Positions 18,851 through 30,601 of a DNA stretch of 58,864 bases are shown in pieces; the stretch's first letter is position 1; each line of letters begins with the position of its first letter. The notes under the pieces were generated by a model. The model was given only the letters and a program-made list of their open reading frames with translations. It did not search any database and was not told where the DNA came from. This DNA comes from Treponema sp. Its GTDB lineage: Bacteria > Spirochaetota > Spirochaetia > Treponematales > Breznakiellaceae. The stretch spans positions 1 through 58,864 of the forward strand of contig QKCO01000110.1 in assembly GCA_003245635.1 (NCBI GenBank), in the 5' to 3' direction. A program made the position numbers and the translations under genes.

Positions 18851-20230
18851 ATGAACGCGAACCACAAAACGGCCTTCCTCGGAACGGACCGCATTTTTCC
18901 CCTGCTCCTGAAACTCGGCATCCCCGCGGCGGTCGGCATGATCGTCAACGCCCTCTACAACATCGTCGACACCATCTTCGTCGGGCAGGGCGTCGGCCAT
19001 CTGGCCATCGCCGCCCTCTCCATCGTCTTCCCGCTGCAGATGATCGTCTCCTCGCTCGCGCAGGCGATCGGCGTCGGCGCATCCTCGATCGTCTCTCGCA
19101 AGCTCGGCGAAAAGCGCCCGGAAATCGCGGCGAAAACGATCGGTACGGCCTACGCGGCGGTCGCCGCCGTCACGGCCGTCCTGGTCGTCCTGGTCATGGT
19201 CTTCACCCGGCCGATCCTGGGCTTCTTCGGAGCGACCGAAACGATCATGCCCTACGCCCTCGAATACACCTCGGTCGTGGCCCCCGGCTTCTTCTTCTTC
19301 GCCCTTTCCATGACCGCGAGCAACCTGGTCCGCGCCGAAGGAAACGCGCGCGCGTCGATGATAGGCATGATGATCGGCGCGCTCACGAACTGCGCGCTGG
19401 ATCCCCTGTTCATCTTCGGCTTCCGCATGGGCGTAGCCGGCGCGGCGCTGGCCACCGTCGCCAGCCAGGCGATCGCCTGCGCCTACTTCCTGTTCCTGTA
19501 CCGCTCCGGCAGGACCCACGTGAAGCTCGAACGCGCGGACTTCGCCGTCCGAGCGGACATCCTCGCCGAAAGCGCCCTGCTCGGCGCTCCGGCTTTCATG
19601 CAGGCCGCCGGCATGAGCATTCTGGCGCTGATCATCAACAATTCGCTCGGCTTCTACGGCGGCGACGAGGCGATCGCGATCTACGGCATGAACCAGCGCG
19701 TCGTCATGCTCGTCATCTTCCCGATACTCGGCATCGTGCAGGGCTTCCAGCCCATCGTCGGCTACAACTACGGCGCCCGCAGCTACGGCCGCGTCCGCTC
19801 GGCGCTCAAGACGGGCCTGGCGACGGCCGGGGCGATCGCCCTTTTCCTGTACGCCATCCTCATGCTGTTCCCCGCCGCCTGCGTCTCGATGTTCATAAAC
19901 GATGAACGATTGATCGCGGCGACCGCGTCCGTGCTCCGCGTCATGGTGCTCTTCATCCCGTTCGCGGCCGTCCAGATCCTGAGCGCCAACTATTTCCAGG
20001 CCGTCGGCAAGAAGACACCCTCGCTCATCCTCGGCCTTTCGCGGCAGTTCCTGCTGCTCATTCCCCTGGTGGCCGTGCTGCCCCGATTCTTCGGGACCAT
20101 GGGAATCTGGGCCGCGTTCCCGACGGCGGACTTCCTGTCCACCATCCTGACCGTCGCGCTGCTGATCAAGGAAGTCAGACACCTTGGGGAGCGCCACGAG
20201 CGCGAACAGGTCGAAAAAGCCGCGATCTAG
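18851..20230 (+). CDS. MATE-family multidrug efflux transporter
   Basis: A 459-residue membrane protein of the MATE family, an H+ or Na+ antiporter that expels drugs and other cationic compounds. About twelve hydrophobic segments are visible, with the family blocks GIPAAVGMIVNALYNIVDTIF near the start, RAEGNARASMIGMMIGA in the middle and FQPIVGYNYGAR in the second half. The ATG at 18851 follows the promoter so closely that no ribosome-binding site exists; this supports leaderless translation. The tetR gene diverges from it. Confidence 0.93.
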   Translation: MNANHKTAFLGTDRIFPLLLKLGIPAAVGMIVNALYNIVDTIFVGQGVGHLAIAALSIVFPLQMIVSSLAQAIGVGASSIVSRKLGEKRPEIAAKTIGTAYAAVAAVTAVLVVLVMVFTRPILGFFGATETIMPYALEYTSVVAPGFFFFALSMTASNLVRAEGNARASMIGMMIGALTNCALDPLFIFGFRMGVAGAALATVASQAIACAYFLFLYRSGRTHVKLERADFAVRADILAESALLGAPAFMQAAGMSILALIINNSLGFYGGDEAIAIYGMNQRVVMLVIFPILGIVQGFQPIVGYNYGARSYGRVRSALKTGLATAGAIALFLYAILMLFPAACVSMFINDERLIAATASVLRVMVLFIPFAAVQILSANYFQAVGKKTPSLILGLSRQFLLLIPLVAVLPRFFGTMGIWAAFPTADFLSTILTVALLIKEVRHLGERHEREQVEKAAI

Positions 20231-20235
20231 ACTTC

Positions 20236-21120
20236 CTACTGCTTGGCCGGTTCCGTGCGGCTCCATTCGGCCAGGAAGGCCAGCGCGTACTGCTGGATTC
20301 CACCGAAATAGCGCTCGATGAACGCCGCGGGGCCAGTTCCGACGTAGCGGTAATGCCAGCTTTCCCAGCGGTAGCCGGTAACTTCCTCGTAGCCGTTCGG
20401 AAACGAAAGGGACCAGCCGAAACGGCCGGCGTTAGCCTCGAGCCAGCGCGAGGCGGCCGTCTCGGCGAACGCGTCGGTGATCGATCCGAAGTCCACCGCC
20501 GTCCCCAATTGATGCTGGCTCGTGAGCGGCCGCGCGGATTCGCGGTCCGCGGCTTCCTGCCCGAGCTCGCGCACGATGCGCTCGTAGACAGTCTTCTGGT
20601 AAGACTCGGAACGGTAGCCCGAGGACGCCATCAGGTTCACCCCGTCCTTCAGCGCCGCCGCGGCCATGCGGTCGAGCGCCGCCGCGGCCGCCGCGCGCAG
20701 CTGGTGGCCCGGCCGATTCACCGCGAACGAAGCTTTCTGGCCGTCCGCGCCGCGGTAGCCGTCCAGCGCGACCAGATCGACGGGTTCGTACCCTTCCGGC
20801 AGCGGATGCTTCTTGTCGACGAGCAGAACTCGATAGGCATCGCCTTCCCGCCCCGGCCGCAGCGCCTCGTCCAGGGAGGCTTCGAAGCCGGCACGCTCGT
20901 CGCGGGCGGCGGCGGCGAGCGACGAAACGACGGAGGCGGGGATTCCGGCCGCTTCGGCCGACGCGGACACCCGCGCAACGAAAGCCGCGCTTTCGGCCGC
21001 GGCAGCCGCGAATGCCGCGGCGGCGGCCCGGTCGGCGCGCGAACGGGAATCGCAGGCGGAAAACATCGCCAATGAAAGCAGAAAGAACGAAACGGTGCGG
21101 ACGCGGCGGAGATCGGTCAT
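20236..21120 (-). CDS. VanY-family D-alanyl-D-alanine carboxypeptidase lipoprotein
   Basis: A 294-residue peptidase of the VanY (M15B) family, which removes terminal D-alanine from peptidoglycan stems. It has a lipoprotein signal peptide ending in the lipobox FSAC (Cys23), an alanine-rich linker that probably spans the periplasm, and the catalytic domain with SGYRS, the zinc motif SQHQLGTAVDF and the final WHYRY. The ATG at 21120 is chosen because it gives a normal signal peptide. It is convergent with the MATE gene, the stops being five bases apart, and no vancomycin-resistance genes are nearby, so a housekeeping cell-wall role is likely. Confidence 0.9.
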   Translation of the reverse strand: MTDLRRVRTVSFFLLSLAMFSACDSRSRADRAAAAAFAAAAAESAAFVARVSASAEAAGIPASVVSSLAAAARDERAGFEASLDEALRPGREGDAYRVLLVDKKHPLPEGYEPVDLVALDGYRGADGQKASFAVNRPGHQLRAAAAAALDRMAAAALKDGVNLMASSGYRSESYQKTVYERIVRELGQEAADRESARPLTSQHQLGTAVDFGSITDAFAETAASRWLEANAGRFGWSLSFPNGYEEVTGYRWESWHYRYVGTGPAAFIERYFGGIQQYALAFLAEWSRTEPAKQ

Positions 21121-21177
21121 GGACCCATCATACGACGGAAGAGTCCCCCGCATCCAGCGACGGCGACGCGGCCGTCC

Positions 21178-21792
21178 CTACGCGCGGACAGTCTCCCGTA
21201 TGAAGGAGAGCAGCACAGACAGCGCGTTCTCGTTGTGGCCGCCCTCGGGGATGATGATGTCGGCGTAGGCCTTGGTAGGCTCGATGAACTCGAAATGGCC
21301 GGGCCGGACAACGTTGAGGTACTGCTCGATGACCGAATCGACCGTGCGGCCGCGCTCCTTGATGTCGCGGGAAAGCCGCCGGATGAAGCGGATGTCGTCG
21401 GGAGTATCGACGTAGATCTTGAGATCGATGAGGTCCCGCACCCGTTTGTCTGCGTAGATCATGATTCCTTCGAAGATGATGAGCTTCTTCGGCTCGACGC
21501 GGACGGTCTGGTCTTCGCGGCGATGGTGCACGAAGTCGTAGCGGGGCATCTCGATCGGCTCGCCCCGCTTGAGGCCGGAAAGGTGCTCGATCAGCAGCTC
21601 GTTGTCGAAGGCTTGGGGATGATCCCAGTTGAAGGCGGTGATGTTCGTGTTGGAGATGTAGGAAGCTGACTTGTAGTAGTTGTCCTGCGGCAGGAACACG
21701 AAATCGGAAATCAGCTCCGAAATCTTGCGGACGATGGTCGTCTTGCCCGACCCCGACCCGCCGCAAATGCCGATGATCTTCGCGTCGCCCAT
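21178..21792 (-). CDS. udk: Uridine kinase
   Basis: A 204-residue nucleoside kinase that phosphorylates uridine and cytidine with ATP or GTP. It shows the P-loop GGSGSGKTT at about residues 10-18, then LPQDNYYK, the [10 protein letters not shown] substrate motif, [11 protein letters not shown], and the LID-like [13 protein letters not shown]. This is a nearly complete set of Udk signatures. The start at 21792 gives [12 protein letters not shown], the normal beginning of the family; the frame stays open 30 codons further without similarity. It diverges from the glycerophosphodiesterase gene. Confidence 0.95.
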   Translation of the reverse strand: MGDAKIIGICGGSGSGKTTIVRKISELISDFVFLPQDNYYKSASYISNTNITAFNWDHPQAFDNELLIEHLSGLKRGEPIEMPRYDFVHHRREDQTVRVEPKKLIIFEGIMIYADKRVRDLIDLKIYVDTPDDIRFIRRLSRDIKERGRTVDSVIEQYLNVVRPGHFEFIEPTKAYADIIIPEGGHNENALSVLLSFIRETVRA

Positions 21793-21926
21793 TGAGTACC
21801 CCGCTTCGAGTATACGGTCCCGCGCGGATTTTGTCGCGCGGAAGCGTCTCAGATTTCCCGGATCGCCCCAGCCCCGCGCCATTTCGGCTATGCGGGTGTA
21901 TCATGGCGGCATAGGGAGAACAGGAT

Positions 21927-22793
21927 ATGAACGAAGCGATAGCCACCCGGATACCGGCCGCCGAGGAGCGCGTCCTCGTATACGCCCACCGCGGCGCGAT
22001 GGCCTACGCGCCGCAGAACACCATGAAGGCCTTCGAGCTCGCCTGGAAGATGGGAGCCGACGGCATAGAGCTCGACGTGCAGGCGACTTCCGACGGAGTC
22101 CCCATCGTTTTCCACGACGACGTCCTCGATGAGCTGACCGACGGGAAGGGTCCGGTTCGCAGCTACGATCTGGCCGGCATACGGAAGCTGGACGCCGGCT
22201 CCCATTTCGGGTCCGAATTCGCGGGAGAGCGCATCCCGAAGCTCGAGCAGGTCCTGCGCGCGATGCCGGCGGGAAGCTTCATCAACATAGAGATAAAGAC
22301 GGACATGCCCTCGGATTCGAGCTGGCTCGGGACGCGCCTGCGCTACGTCTTCGGCTCGCCCGCCCTCAAGCGGAACCCCGCCGATCCGCGGGAAATCGAA
22401 GGGCGGCGCGTGGTCGCCGCGACGATCGGCTGCATACGCCGGGTCGCCGAGGACATTCCCGACCTCCCCGAACGGGTGCTGATTTCCAGCTTCGACCCCA
22501 TAGCCCTCGAAGCCTTCGGCCAAGCGATGCCCGGCGTTCCCCTCGGCTTTCTCTACGCTCCGTCGGTCAAGCTCGATACGAGGCCGCTCATGGAGGAGAT
22601 CGCCCATCAGGCCTGGCACCCTCATTTCCGGCTGGTCGACGCGAAGAGCCTCGCTTCCGCTCGCAAGACCGCCGGCAGGGTGAACGTCTGGACCGTAAAC
22701 GACGAAGCGGAGGCCAGCAGGCTCATCGCGCTCGGCGTCGACGGCCTGATCACGAACAAGCCGGATGCCATGCTGAAGCTGACCCGGCGCTGA
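21927..22793 (+). CDS. Glycerophosphodiester phosphodiesterase family protein
   Basis: A 288-residue cytoplasmic-type enzyme (no signal peptide) that hydrolyses glycerophosphodiesters to glycerol 3-phosphate and an alcohol. The active-site blocks are AHRGAMAYAPQNT (catalytic His and Arg), GIELDVQATSDGVPIVFHDD (metal-binding Glu/Asp and second His) and INIEIKTD, and the barrel closes with VWTVNDEAE and GVDGLITNKPD. All key residues are present. It is transcribed alone, convergent with dnaJ. Confidence 0.94.
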   Translation: MNEAIATRIPAAEERVLVYAHRGAMAYAPQNTMKAFELAWKMGADGIELDVQATSDGVPIVFHDDVLDELTDGKGPVRSYDLAGIRKLDAGSHFGSEFAGERIPKLEQVLRAMPAGSFINIEIKTDMPSDSSWLGTRLRYVFGSPALKRNPADPREIEGRRVVAATIGCIRRVAEDIPDLPERVLISSFDPIALEAFGQAMPGVPLGFLYAPSVKLDTRPLMEEIAHQAWHPHFRLVDAKSLASARKTAGRVNVWTVNDEAEASRLIALGVDGLITNKPDAMLKLTRR

Positions 22794-22806
22794 ACGAGCC
22801 GGAACG

Positions 22807-22842
22807 AAAAAGCCCCCGAAAGCGGAAAGCTTCCGGGGGCTT
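22807..22842 (-). terminator. Rho-independent terminator after dnaJ
   Basis: AAGCCCCCGAAAGC pairs with GCTTCCGGGGGCTT (14 bases, one mismatch, GGAAA loop) and, on the minus strand, runs into five T residues (22811-22807). It can stop the grpE-dnaK-dnaJ transcript; read from the other side it lacks a T-run. Confidence 0.85.
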
Positions 22843-22865
22843 CGCTTGCGCTCGAGAAAAATCCG

Positions 22866-23984
22866 TCAGTTCCGGGCCAGCTCCGCCAGCGGAATCGGCT
22901 GCGGCGAGCTTTCCTCGCCTTCGGCCTTGGACAGCTCTTCGAGCAGTTCCTTGCCGCGGCGGGAGAGCTTGGCGGGAACTTTGACGATGATCTTGATGTA
23001 GAGGTCGCCCCGATGGCTCCCCGAAGGGATGCCCTCGTCGCGCACGCGGAGCATCTTTCCGCTCTGCATGCCCGAGGGAATCTTCACCTTTATCTTCTTG
23101 CCGTCGAGCGTCGTCACGAACAACTCCGCGCCGAGGGCGGCTTGGGTAATCGAGATCGGCACCGCGCAGTACAGATCCAGCCCATCGCGCTCGAAATGCT
23201 CGTGTCCCTTGACGTGGATGAACACGTAGAGGTCGCCGGAGGGGCCGCCGTTGGAGCCGGCGTCGCCCTGGCCGGGGATCGCGACGCGCTTGCCGTCCTC
23301 CACTCCCGGGGGAATGGTGACCGCGATCTTGCGCCGCTTCTTCTGCACGCCGGAGCCGCCGCAGTCTTTGCAGGGATTCTCGATGATGAAGCCTTCGCCG
23401 CCGCAGGCGTGGCAGGGGGACGCCACCGAAAAGAAACCCTGGCTGCGCCGCACCTGGCCGGAGCCGGCGCAGGTCGGGCACACCTTGCGGCCCGAGCCGC
23501 CGGTCGCGCCGGAGCCGCGGCAGGTGCCGCAAGCTTCGTTGTGAGCGAACTGGATCTCCACCTTCGTGCCGAAGACGGCGTCCTTGAAGGGAATCTCCAG
23601 GTCGTAGCGCAGATTGGCACCGGGCGGCGGACCGCTACGGCTCTGCCTGCGCGCTCCGCCCCCGAAGAAGGAATCGAAAATGCCCGAAAAATCCCCGAAG
23701 AGGTCCTCGAAGTCGTGGAAGGCGTGCGAATAGCCTTGGCCGCCGCCGCCCCCCATTCCTTCCACGCCGGCGAAGCCGAACTGATCGTAGGCCGCCTTCT
23801 TCTGTTCGTCGGAAAGGACCTCGTACGCCTCGGTCGCTTCCTTGAACTTCTCCTCGGATTCCTTGTTGCCCGGATTCTTGTCCGGGTGGTGCTGGACCGC
23901 GAGTTTCCGGTACGCCTTCTTGATGTCGTCCTTCGAGGCTCCCTTCTGGATGCCGAGGACCTCATAGTAATCGCGCTTCGCCAC
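22866..23984 (-). CDS. dnaJ: DnaJ (Hsp40) co-chaperone
   Basis: DnaJ delivers unfolded clients to DnaK and stimulates its ATPase. The 372-residue protein is a full type I member: J domain with the HPD motif (QHHPDKN), Gly/Phe-rich region, four CxxCxGxG zinc repeats ([32 protein letters not shown]) and the C-terminal client-binding domain. The start codon is GTG at 23984, preceded by AAGGA. It lies third in grpE-dnaK-dnaJ, after a gap packed with hairpins. Confidence 0.98.
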   Translation of the reverse strand: MAKRDYYEVLGIQKGASKDDIKKAYRKLAVQHHPDKNPGNKESEEKFKEATEAYEVLSDEQKKAAYDQFGFAGVEGMGGGGGQGYSHAFHDFEDLFGDFSGIFDSFFGGGARRQSRSGPPPGANLRYDLEIPFKDAVFGTKVEIQFAHNEACGTCRGSGATGGSGRKVCPTCAGSGQVRRSQGFFSVASPCHACGGEGFIIENPCKDCGGSGVQKKRRKIAVTIPPGVEDGKRVAIPGQGDAGSNGGPSGDLYVFIHVKGHEHFERDGLDLYCAVPISITQAALGAELFVTTLDGKKIKVKIPSGMQSGKMLRVRDEGIPSGSHRGDLYIKIIVKVPAKLSRRGKELLEELSKAEGEESSPQPIPLAELARN

Positions 23985-24002
23985 GAATTTTCCTTATTTT
24001 CA

Positions 24003-24110
24003 ACTTCAGGAAACCTCAGTTTCCTGAAGTCAGGATAAGCGTGCAGAAAACCCCGATTCCCTGAATCAGGGTTTTCTGCGGGGAACTCCAAGGAACCCGA
24101 CCGGGGTTCC
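24003..24110 (-). other. Three tandem hairpins between dnaK and dnaJ
   Basis: The 136-base gap holds, in mRNA order, a 7-base stem GGAACCC/GGGTTCC (24092-24110), a 17-base stem with one mismatch (24043-24059 with 24063-24079) and a perfect 12-base stem ACTTCAGGAAAC/GTTTCCTGAAGT (24003-24030). No T-run follows on the minus strand. The arrangement resembles that after nifH and would be expected to lower dnaJ relative to dnaK. Confidence 0.75.
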
Positions 24111-24120
24111 GAGGCGTTCC

Positions 24121-26064
<1,944 letters not shown>

Positions 26065-26093
26065 TGCTGGACTCCTTGTACGATTGCAATATA

Positions 26094-26780
26094 CTAATTT
26101 TGCCCGTCGTTCGTCATCGACGCGTCATCATCGACGCCGTCCGCTTCGTCCGAAGCGGGCGCTTCGCCTGAAACGCCGGACTCTTCCGTGGGCATGAGCA
26201 CTTTCACCTTGGCGGAACGGACGACGCGGTCCTTCAGCGTGTATCCGCGCATGAAGTCCTCGGCGACGGTGGCTTCGTCGACCTCGGGGGACTTCTCCAT
26301 CATGATCGCCTCGTGGCGGTTGGGATCGAAGGCGTTCCCCTGTGATTCGTAGCGGACGAGCCCCCACTTCGATTCGAGCTGGGAAACCAGCCGCTTCTCG
26401 ATGAGCGCTATGCCTTCATGGAGGGAATCGAAGTCGCGTCCGGCTTCGGAAGACTTGATCGCCCGCTCGAAATCGTCGAGGACGGGAATGAGGTCGAGCA
26501 GAAGACCCTGATTCGCGAAGTCGATCGCGTCCTGCTTGTCCTTGTTCATCCTCTTGCGGAAATTTTCGAATTCCGCGGCCTTCCTGAGATACTGGTCTTT
26601 AAGGTTTGAATTTTCCGCCTCGAGCGAAGCGATGCGCGCTTTCAGCTCTATGGTCTCGTCGGCCGCCTTTTCCGCTCCGCCCGCGGCGCCGGCTTCGGCG
26701 GCGGGATTCGATTCATCCGGAACCGGCGCGGCGGCCTGGGCGGTTTCCGAATGCTGTTTCTTCTCGTGCTGCTTGGACAT
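26094..26780 (-). CDS. grpE: GrpE nucleotide exchange factor
   Basis: GrpE releases ADP from DnaK. The 228-residue protein has an acidic, low-complexity N-terminus (to about residue 45), a long coiled-coil segment, and the family core [33 protein letters not shown] and the beta-domain around [12 protein letters not shown] and [14 protein letters not shown]. An acidic tail of about 30 residues after that is longer than usual. It is the first gene of the operon; hrcA is not in front of it as it is in many bacteria. Confidence 0.97.
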   Translation of the reverse strand: MSKQHEKKQHSETAQAAAPVPDESNPAAEAGAAGGAEKAADETIELKARIASLEAENSNLKDQYLRKAAEFENFRKRMNKDKQDAIDFANQGLLLDLIPVLDDFERAIKSSEAGRDFDSLHEGIALIEKRLVSQLESKWGLVRYESQGNAFDPNRHEAIMMEKSPEVDEATVAEDFMRGYTLKDRVVRSAKVKVLMPTEESGVSGEAPASDEADGVDDDASMTNDGQN

Positions 26781-26809
26781 CGATACATCCTGGGGATTGG
26801 TTGTTTAAG

Positions 26810-26838
26810 AAATTACTTATCCGGGAAAAGAACGTCAA
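26810..26838 (-). promoter_or_regulatory. Proximal grpE promoter
   Basis: On the minus strand TTGACG (26838-26833) is followed after 17 bases by TAATTT (26815-26810), a plausible sigma-70 promoter about 25 bases before the grpE start. No CIRCE inverted repeat (TTAGCACTC-N9-GAGTGCTAA) is present. Confidence 0.5.
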
Positions 26839-26881
26839 GGTTTTTGAATTCGGACCGGGTCGAAAGCGCTGGACAATGCAT

Positions 26882-26910
26882 ATATTATTCGATACTATTC
26901 GAAATATCAA
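26882..26910 (-). promoter_or_regulatory. Distal grpE promoter
   Basis: On the minus strand TTGATA (26910-26905) and TAATAT (26887-26882) are 17 bases apart in an AT-rich patch. This would give a second start about 100 bases upstream of grpE. Confidence 0.5.
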
Positions 26911-26991
26911 AATACGCCATTTTCAGCCAAGATGCGCCGGAAGGCGTATACTTCAATGAATAGAGACCGCTGAAGATGCCGGAGGAAGAAA

Positions 26992-27705
26992 GTGACCATC
27001 ATAGAGCTGTCGGACGTGAAGAAAACCTACCCGTTGGGGAAGGTGCAGGTCGAAGCCGTCAAGGGAGTCAGCTTCCGGATCGAGAAGGGCGACTTCATAT
27101 CGATCGCCGGACCTTCGGGGTCCGGGAAATCGACCATCCTCAACATGATCGGGCTCATCGACGTTCCGACCGCCGGAGAGGTCAAGATCGAGGACCGCGT
27201 CGTCTCCGGACTCAAGGACAAGGAGCTGACCCGACTCCGGCACGATACGATCGGCTTCATCTTTCAGTCCTTCAATCTCGTTCCGGTGCTCAACGTGTAC
27301 GAAAACATCGAATTCCCCCTGCTGCTCGGGAAGCAGACCATGGGGAAGGCCGAGAAAAAGGACTGGATCGATTTCCTCATCAAGGAAGTGGGGCTCGAGC
27401 AATGGCGCAAGCATCGGTCGAACGAGCTTTCCGGCGGCCAGCGGCAGCGGGTGGCCATCGCGCGGGCGCTGGTGTGCAAGCCGGCCATCGTGCTCGCCGA
27501 CGAGCCGACCGCGAACCTGGATTCGGCGACCGGCGAGCAGATCATCGAGCTGATGAAGAAGATGAACCGCGAAATGGACACCACCTTCGTGTTCTCCACG
27601 CACGACGCGAAGATCGTGGACATCGCCGACCACGTCATTCGCCTCAAGGACGGCCTGGTCGCCGAGAACTACCGCAAGGACGCAGCCAAGGAAGCCGGGG
27701 CCTGA
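26992..27705 (+). CDS. LolD/MacB-type ABC transporter ATPase
   Basis: A 237-residue ATPase of the lipoprotein-release/MacB branch. It shows Walker A GPSGSGKST, the Q-loop in GFIFQSFNLVPVL, the signature LSGGQRQRVAIARAL, Walker B IVLADEPTANLDS and the switch histidine in FSTHD. The GFIFQSFNL and ADEPTANLD wording is typical of LolD and MacB. It starts at GTG 26992, six bases after a GGAGGAAGAA site, and is followed two bases later by the first permease. The partner permeases lack fused ATPases, as in LolCDE. Confidence 0.93.
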   Translation: MTIIELSDVKKTYPLGKVQVEAVKGVSFRIEKGDFISIAGPSGSGKSTILNMIGLIDVPTAGEVKIEDRVVSGLKDKELTRLRHDTIGFIFQSFNLVPVLNVYENIEFPLLLGKQTMGKAEKKDWIDFLIKEVGLEQWRKHRSNELSGGQRQRVAIARALVCKPAIVLADEPTANLDSATGEQIIELMKKMNREMDTTFVFSTHDAKIVDIADHVIRLKDGLVAENYRKDAAKEAGA

Positions 27706-27707
27706 GC

Positions 27708-29234
27708 ATGGCCGCCGCCACCTTGCCCGTCCTGGTGCGGATCGCGCTGCGGAATATGCGCGAGCACAAGGCCAAGAGCGCGATCATCGGCATCCTCGTG
27801 GCGCTCGGGGTCATCGTCATCGTCCTGGGGAACGCCCTGATGGATTCCGCCGCGGCCGGAACCCGCGCCGCGTTTATAGAAAGCTTCACCGGGGACATCA
27901 TGATACACGGCCCGTCGGAGAGCGCGGTGACGGTCTTCGGCGTCCAGTCGATATCCATGGACGCCGACACCGAAACGCCGACGGTTCCCGCGCGCGACCG
28001 GATCGCGGCGCGGCTGAAGGCCGACCCGCGGGTCGAGCGGGCGACGAGCATGGCCGTGGCCTACGGCCTCCTGGCGATGGACGCGGACGAGACGATCGAG
28101 GATTCGCGCGGCGAAGACCAGGAGAACGTCTCCTTCGCGATCGTGTTCGGCGTCGACGCCGACACCTACTTCGCCATGTTCCCTTCCGTCGAAGTCCTGG
28201 AGGGGCGGACGGTCAGGAACGGCGAGAGCGCCGCGATGCTCACCCGCGGCCAGCTTGAGCGGCTCGGAAAGAAATACGGGCGGCCCTTCGCCGTCGGGGA
28301 CAAGCTGCTGATAACCGGATTCGGCACGGCGGGGATGCGCATACGGGAAGTCGAGATCGTCGGCGTATTCGAAAGGAAGGGCGGCGGGACCAGTCCGGCG
28401 CCCTTCATGTTCGCCGACATCGACACGGTGCGGGTGCTCGCCGGCCTCACGCTCGGCACCGGCGAGGATCTCGTGCTGGACGAAAAGCAGACCGCGCTCC
28501 TATCGGCCGGCGAAGACGACCTGTTCGCGGACGCCGCGGGAATGGTGGCCGCAGCGGCGCCGCCAGAAGCGAAGCCGGCATCCTTCGAAAGCGCCGCGGC
28601 CCTGCTCGGGGACACGACCAAGCGGGACCTGCTCAACCAGGCCGATTCGGGGGCCTGGCATTTCGTGTTGGTGCGCCTCAAGAATTCGGGGGACGCCGAT
28701 CGGGAGATCGCGGACCTGACCGGCTGGTTCAAGGACGAAGGCATCGACGCGAGGGCCGTCGGCTGGAAGGCCGCCGCCGGCTCCTTCGCCCAATTCGCGG
28801 ACATCGTGCGCATCGTCTTCAACGCGGCGCTCGTCGTCATCTCGATCGTCGCGGTCATCATCATGATGAACACCCTGGTCGTGTCGGTCATCGAGCGCAC
28901 AGCCGAGATCGGCACCATGCGCGCGCTCGGCGCGCCGCGGAACTTCATCCGCCGGATGTTCCTGACCGAAACGCTGACGCTGACGGTCGTCTTCGGCGCG
29001 ATCGGCTCCCTGGTCGCCCTCGCGGTGGTCATCGGCCTGAACGCGCTCGGCATCAAGGCGTCCGGAGACCTGCAGGCGATGCTGTACGGCGGCGAAATCC
29101 TCCGCCTGGCGCCGAACGCCGCTTCCTTCGCGGGAACCCTGGTCATGGTGTTCGCCGTCGGCTGGCTCGCACACCTGTACCCGGTTTCGGTCGCCCTCAA
29201 GATACCGCCGGTCAAGGCCATGCAGGCCGAATAG
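27708..29234 (+). CDS. FtsX/MacB-type ABC permease, LolC/LolE-like (first)
   Basis: A 508-residue permease. One membrane segment near the N-terminus (AIIGILVALGVIVIVLG) is followed by a large periplasmic MacB-type domain of about 340 residues and then three membrane segments with the FtsX core ERTAEIGTMRALGAPRNFIRRMF. That topology (1+3) is shared by LolC, LolE and MacB. The periplasmic part is larger than in LolC. It forms a likely heterodimer with the next gene, ten bases downstream. Confidence 0.92.
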   Translation: MAAATLPVLVRIALRNMREHKAKSAIIGILVALGVIVIVLGNALMDSAAAGTRAAFIESFTGDIMIHGPSESAVTVFGVQSISMDADTETPTVPARDRIAARLKADPRVERATSMAVAYGLLAMDADETIEDSRGEDQENVSFAIVFGVDADTYFAMFPSVEVLEGRTVRNGESAAMLTRGQLERLGKKYGRPFAVGDKLLITGFGTAGMRIREVEIVGVFERKGGGTSPAPFMFADIDTVRVLAGLTLGTGEDLVLDEKQTALLSAGEDDLFADAAGMVAAAAPPEAKPASFESAAALLGDTTKRDLLNQADSGAWHFVLVRLKNSGDADREIADLTGWFKDEGIDARAVGWKAAAGSFAQFADIVRIVFNAALVVISIVAVIIMMNTLVVSVIERTAEIGTMRALGAPRNFIRRMFLTETLTLTVVFGAIGSLVALAVVIGLNALGIKASGDLQAMLYGGEILRLAPNAASFAGTLVMVFAVGWLAHLYPVSVALKIPPVKAMQAE

Positions 29235-29243
29235 GAGACGACG

Positions 29244-30575
29244 ATGCTTACTACCCTCAAGATCGCGTTCCGGAACCTCAGCAGGCAGCGCCGGCGGACG
29301 TTCCTCCTCATCGGGGCGATCGCGTTCGGCATACTCGTCGTGACCGTCATCAACGGCTTCGCGGGCGCTTTCCAGCGGAACGTGGGGGCCAACATGGCGC
29401 AGCTCTTCGCCGGCCACGTCTTCGTCGAGGGCGCCGAGAAGACGCCGAAAGGGAAAACAGTCGATATCATAAGAGACGACTCGGCCATCCAGGCCGCGGC
29501 GCGCGAAGCGGGCCTGGACGCCGCATCGGCAGCCAAACGCTCCTCCGCGCAGGTGACGCTCGTGTTCGCCGGAAAGAAGGCCATGCAGCGGATCTACGGC
29601 GCGGACATGGAGCACGAGCGCTACCTGCGGGAACGGCTGGCGTTCAAGAAGGGCGGCTGGGAGAATATGGCCGATCCGCGCGCGCTCGTGCTGAGCGAAG
29701 GGGTGGCGCGCCGGCTCAAAGCCGAAATCGGCGACCGCGTGCTGGTCCAGCTCAAGACCCTCACCGGGCAGAACAACGTCGGCGAATTCGTGCTGGCGGG
29801 CATCAGCCAGGACATGGGCCTGTTCAGCGGCATGCTCGCCTACGCGCACCGGGCCTACCTCAACGAACTTCTGGACATCGGCCCCGAGGACTACCAGCTG
29901 TTCGGCGTCCTGGCCGACGACCTCGGAAAGGCCGAGGCGGTATCGGTCCGCCTGCGCGCCGCGCTGGCCGACCGCGCGCCCGTCTTCGTCCTGCCCCCGC
30001 AGACCGCGGCCGAGAGCGGAAACCTGGCGCAGTCGCGCTACCAGAAGCTGCTCAAGCTCGCGAAGGACGAAAGCTGGAAAGGCACCAAATACCGCGTCTT
30101 CACCATCAACGACATGCTGTCCCAGATCGAGCAGTTCGCGGCGATCCTCAATCTGGTCGCTCTGCAGATTCTGGTGGTGCTATTCGTCATCATCATGGTC
30201 GGCATCACCAACACCTTCCGGATGATCATGTACGAACGGGTCAGGGAGATCGGCACGATGCGCGCGCTCGGCTTCAGGCGGTCGGGCATCCGGTCGCTCT
30301 TCCTGTTCGAGGCGGGGCTCCTGGCGACCGCGGGAGCGCTCGCCGGCTGGGCGGCCGCGGCGGCCGTCATGGGCGTCCTCTCGCTCTTCGATTTCGGTAC
30401 AGACACCGTGTTCGCGCTCCTGATGAAGAACGGGCACCTTTCATTCAGCGTCCAGGCGCCCCAGGCGGCGGCCGGCTACGCGATCGTCCTCGTCCTTACC
30501 CTGCTGGCGGCCTTCATGCCCGCCCGGAAAGCCGCGCGGCTCGATCCCGCGGCGGCGCTGCGGACGGCGAATTGA
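29244..30575 (+). CDS. FtsX/MacB-type ABC permease, LolC/LolE-like (second)
   Basis: A 443-residue permease with the same 1+3 topology: an N-terminal segment (TFLLIGAIAFGILVVTVING), a periplasmic domain of roughly 270 residues, and three C-terminal segments with VREIGTMRALGFRRSGIRSLF. It overlaps or abuts the LolA-like gene, and is distinct enough from the first permease to suggest a heterodimer rather than a recent duplication. Confidence 0.92.
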   Translation: MLTTLKIAFRNLSRQRRRTFLLIGAIAFGILVVTVINGFAGAFQRNVGANMAQLFAGHVFVEGAEKTPKGKTVDIIRDDSAIQAAAREAGLDAASAAKRSSAQVTLVFAGKKAMQRIYGADMEHERYLRERLAFKKGGWENMADPRALVLSEGVARRLKAEIGDRVLVQLKTLTGQNNVGEFVLAGISQDMGLFSGMLAYAHRAYLNELLDIGPEDYQLFGVLADDLGKAEAVSVRLRAALADRAPVFVLPPQTAAESGNLAQSRYQKLLKLAKDESWKGTKYRVFTINDMLSQIEQFAAILNLVALQILVVLFVIIMVGITNTFRMIMYERVREIGTMRALGFRRSGIRSLFLFEAGLLATAGALAGWAAAAAVMGVLSLFDFGTDTVFALLMKNGHLSFSVQAPQAAAGYAIVLVLTLLAAFMPARKAARLDPAAALRTAN

Positions 30576-30601
30576 AACGGTCCGCATCGATCGGAGGAAC
30601 C

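Noticed and set aside
26781-26991. CIRCE element for HrcA control of grpE-dnaK-dnaJ
   Set aside because: No TTAGCACTC-N9-GAGTGCTAA or close variant is present; only two sigma-70-like promoters.
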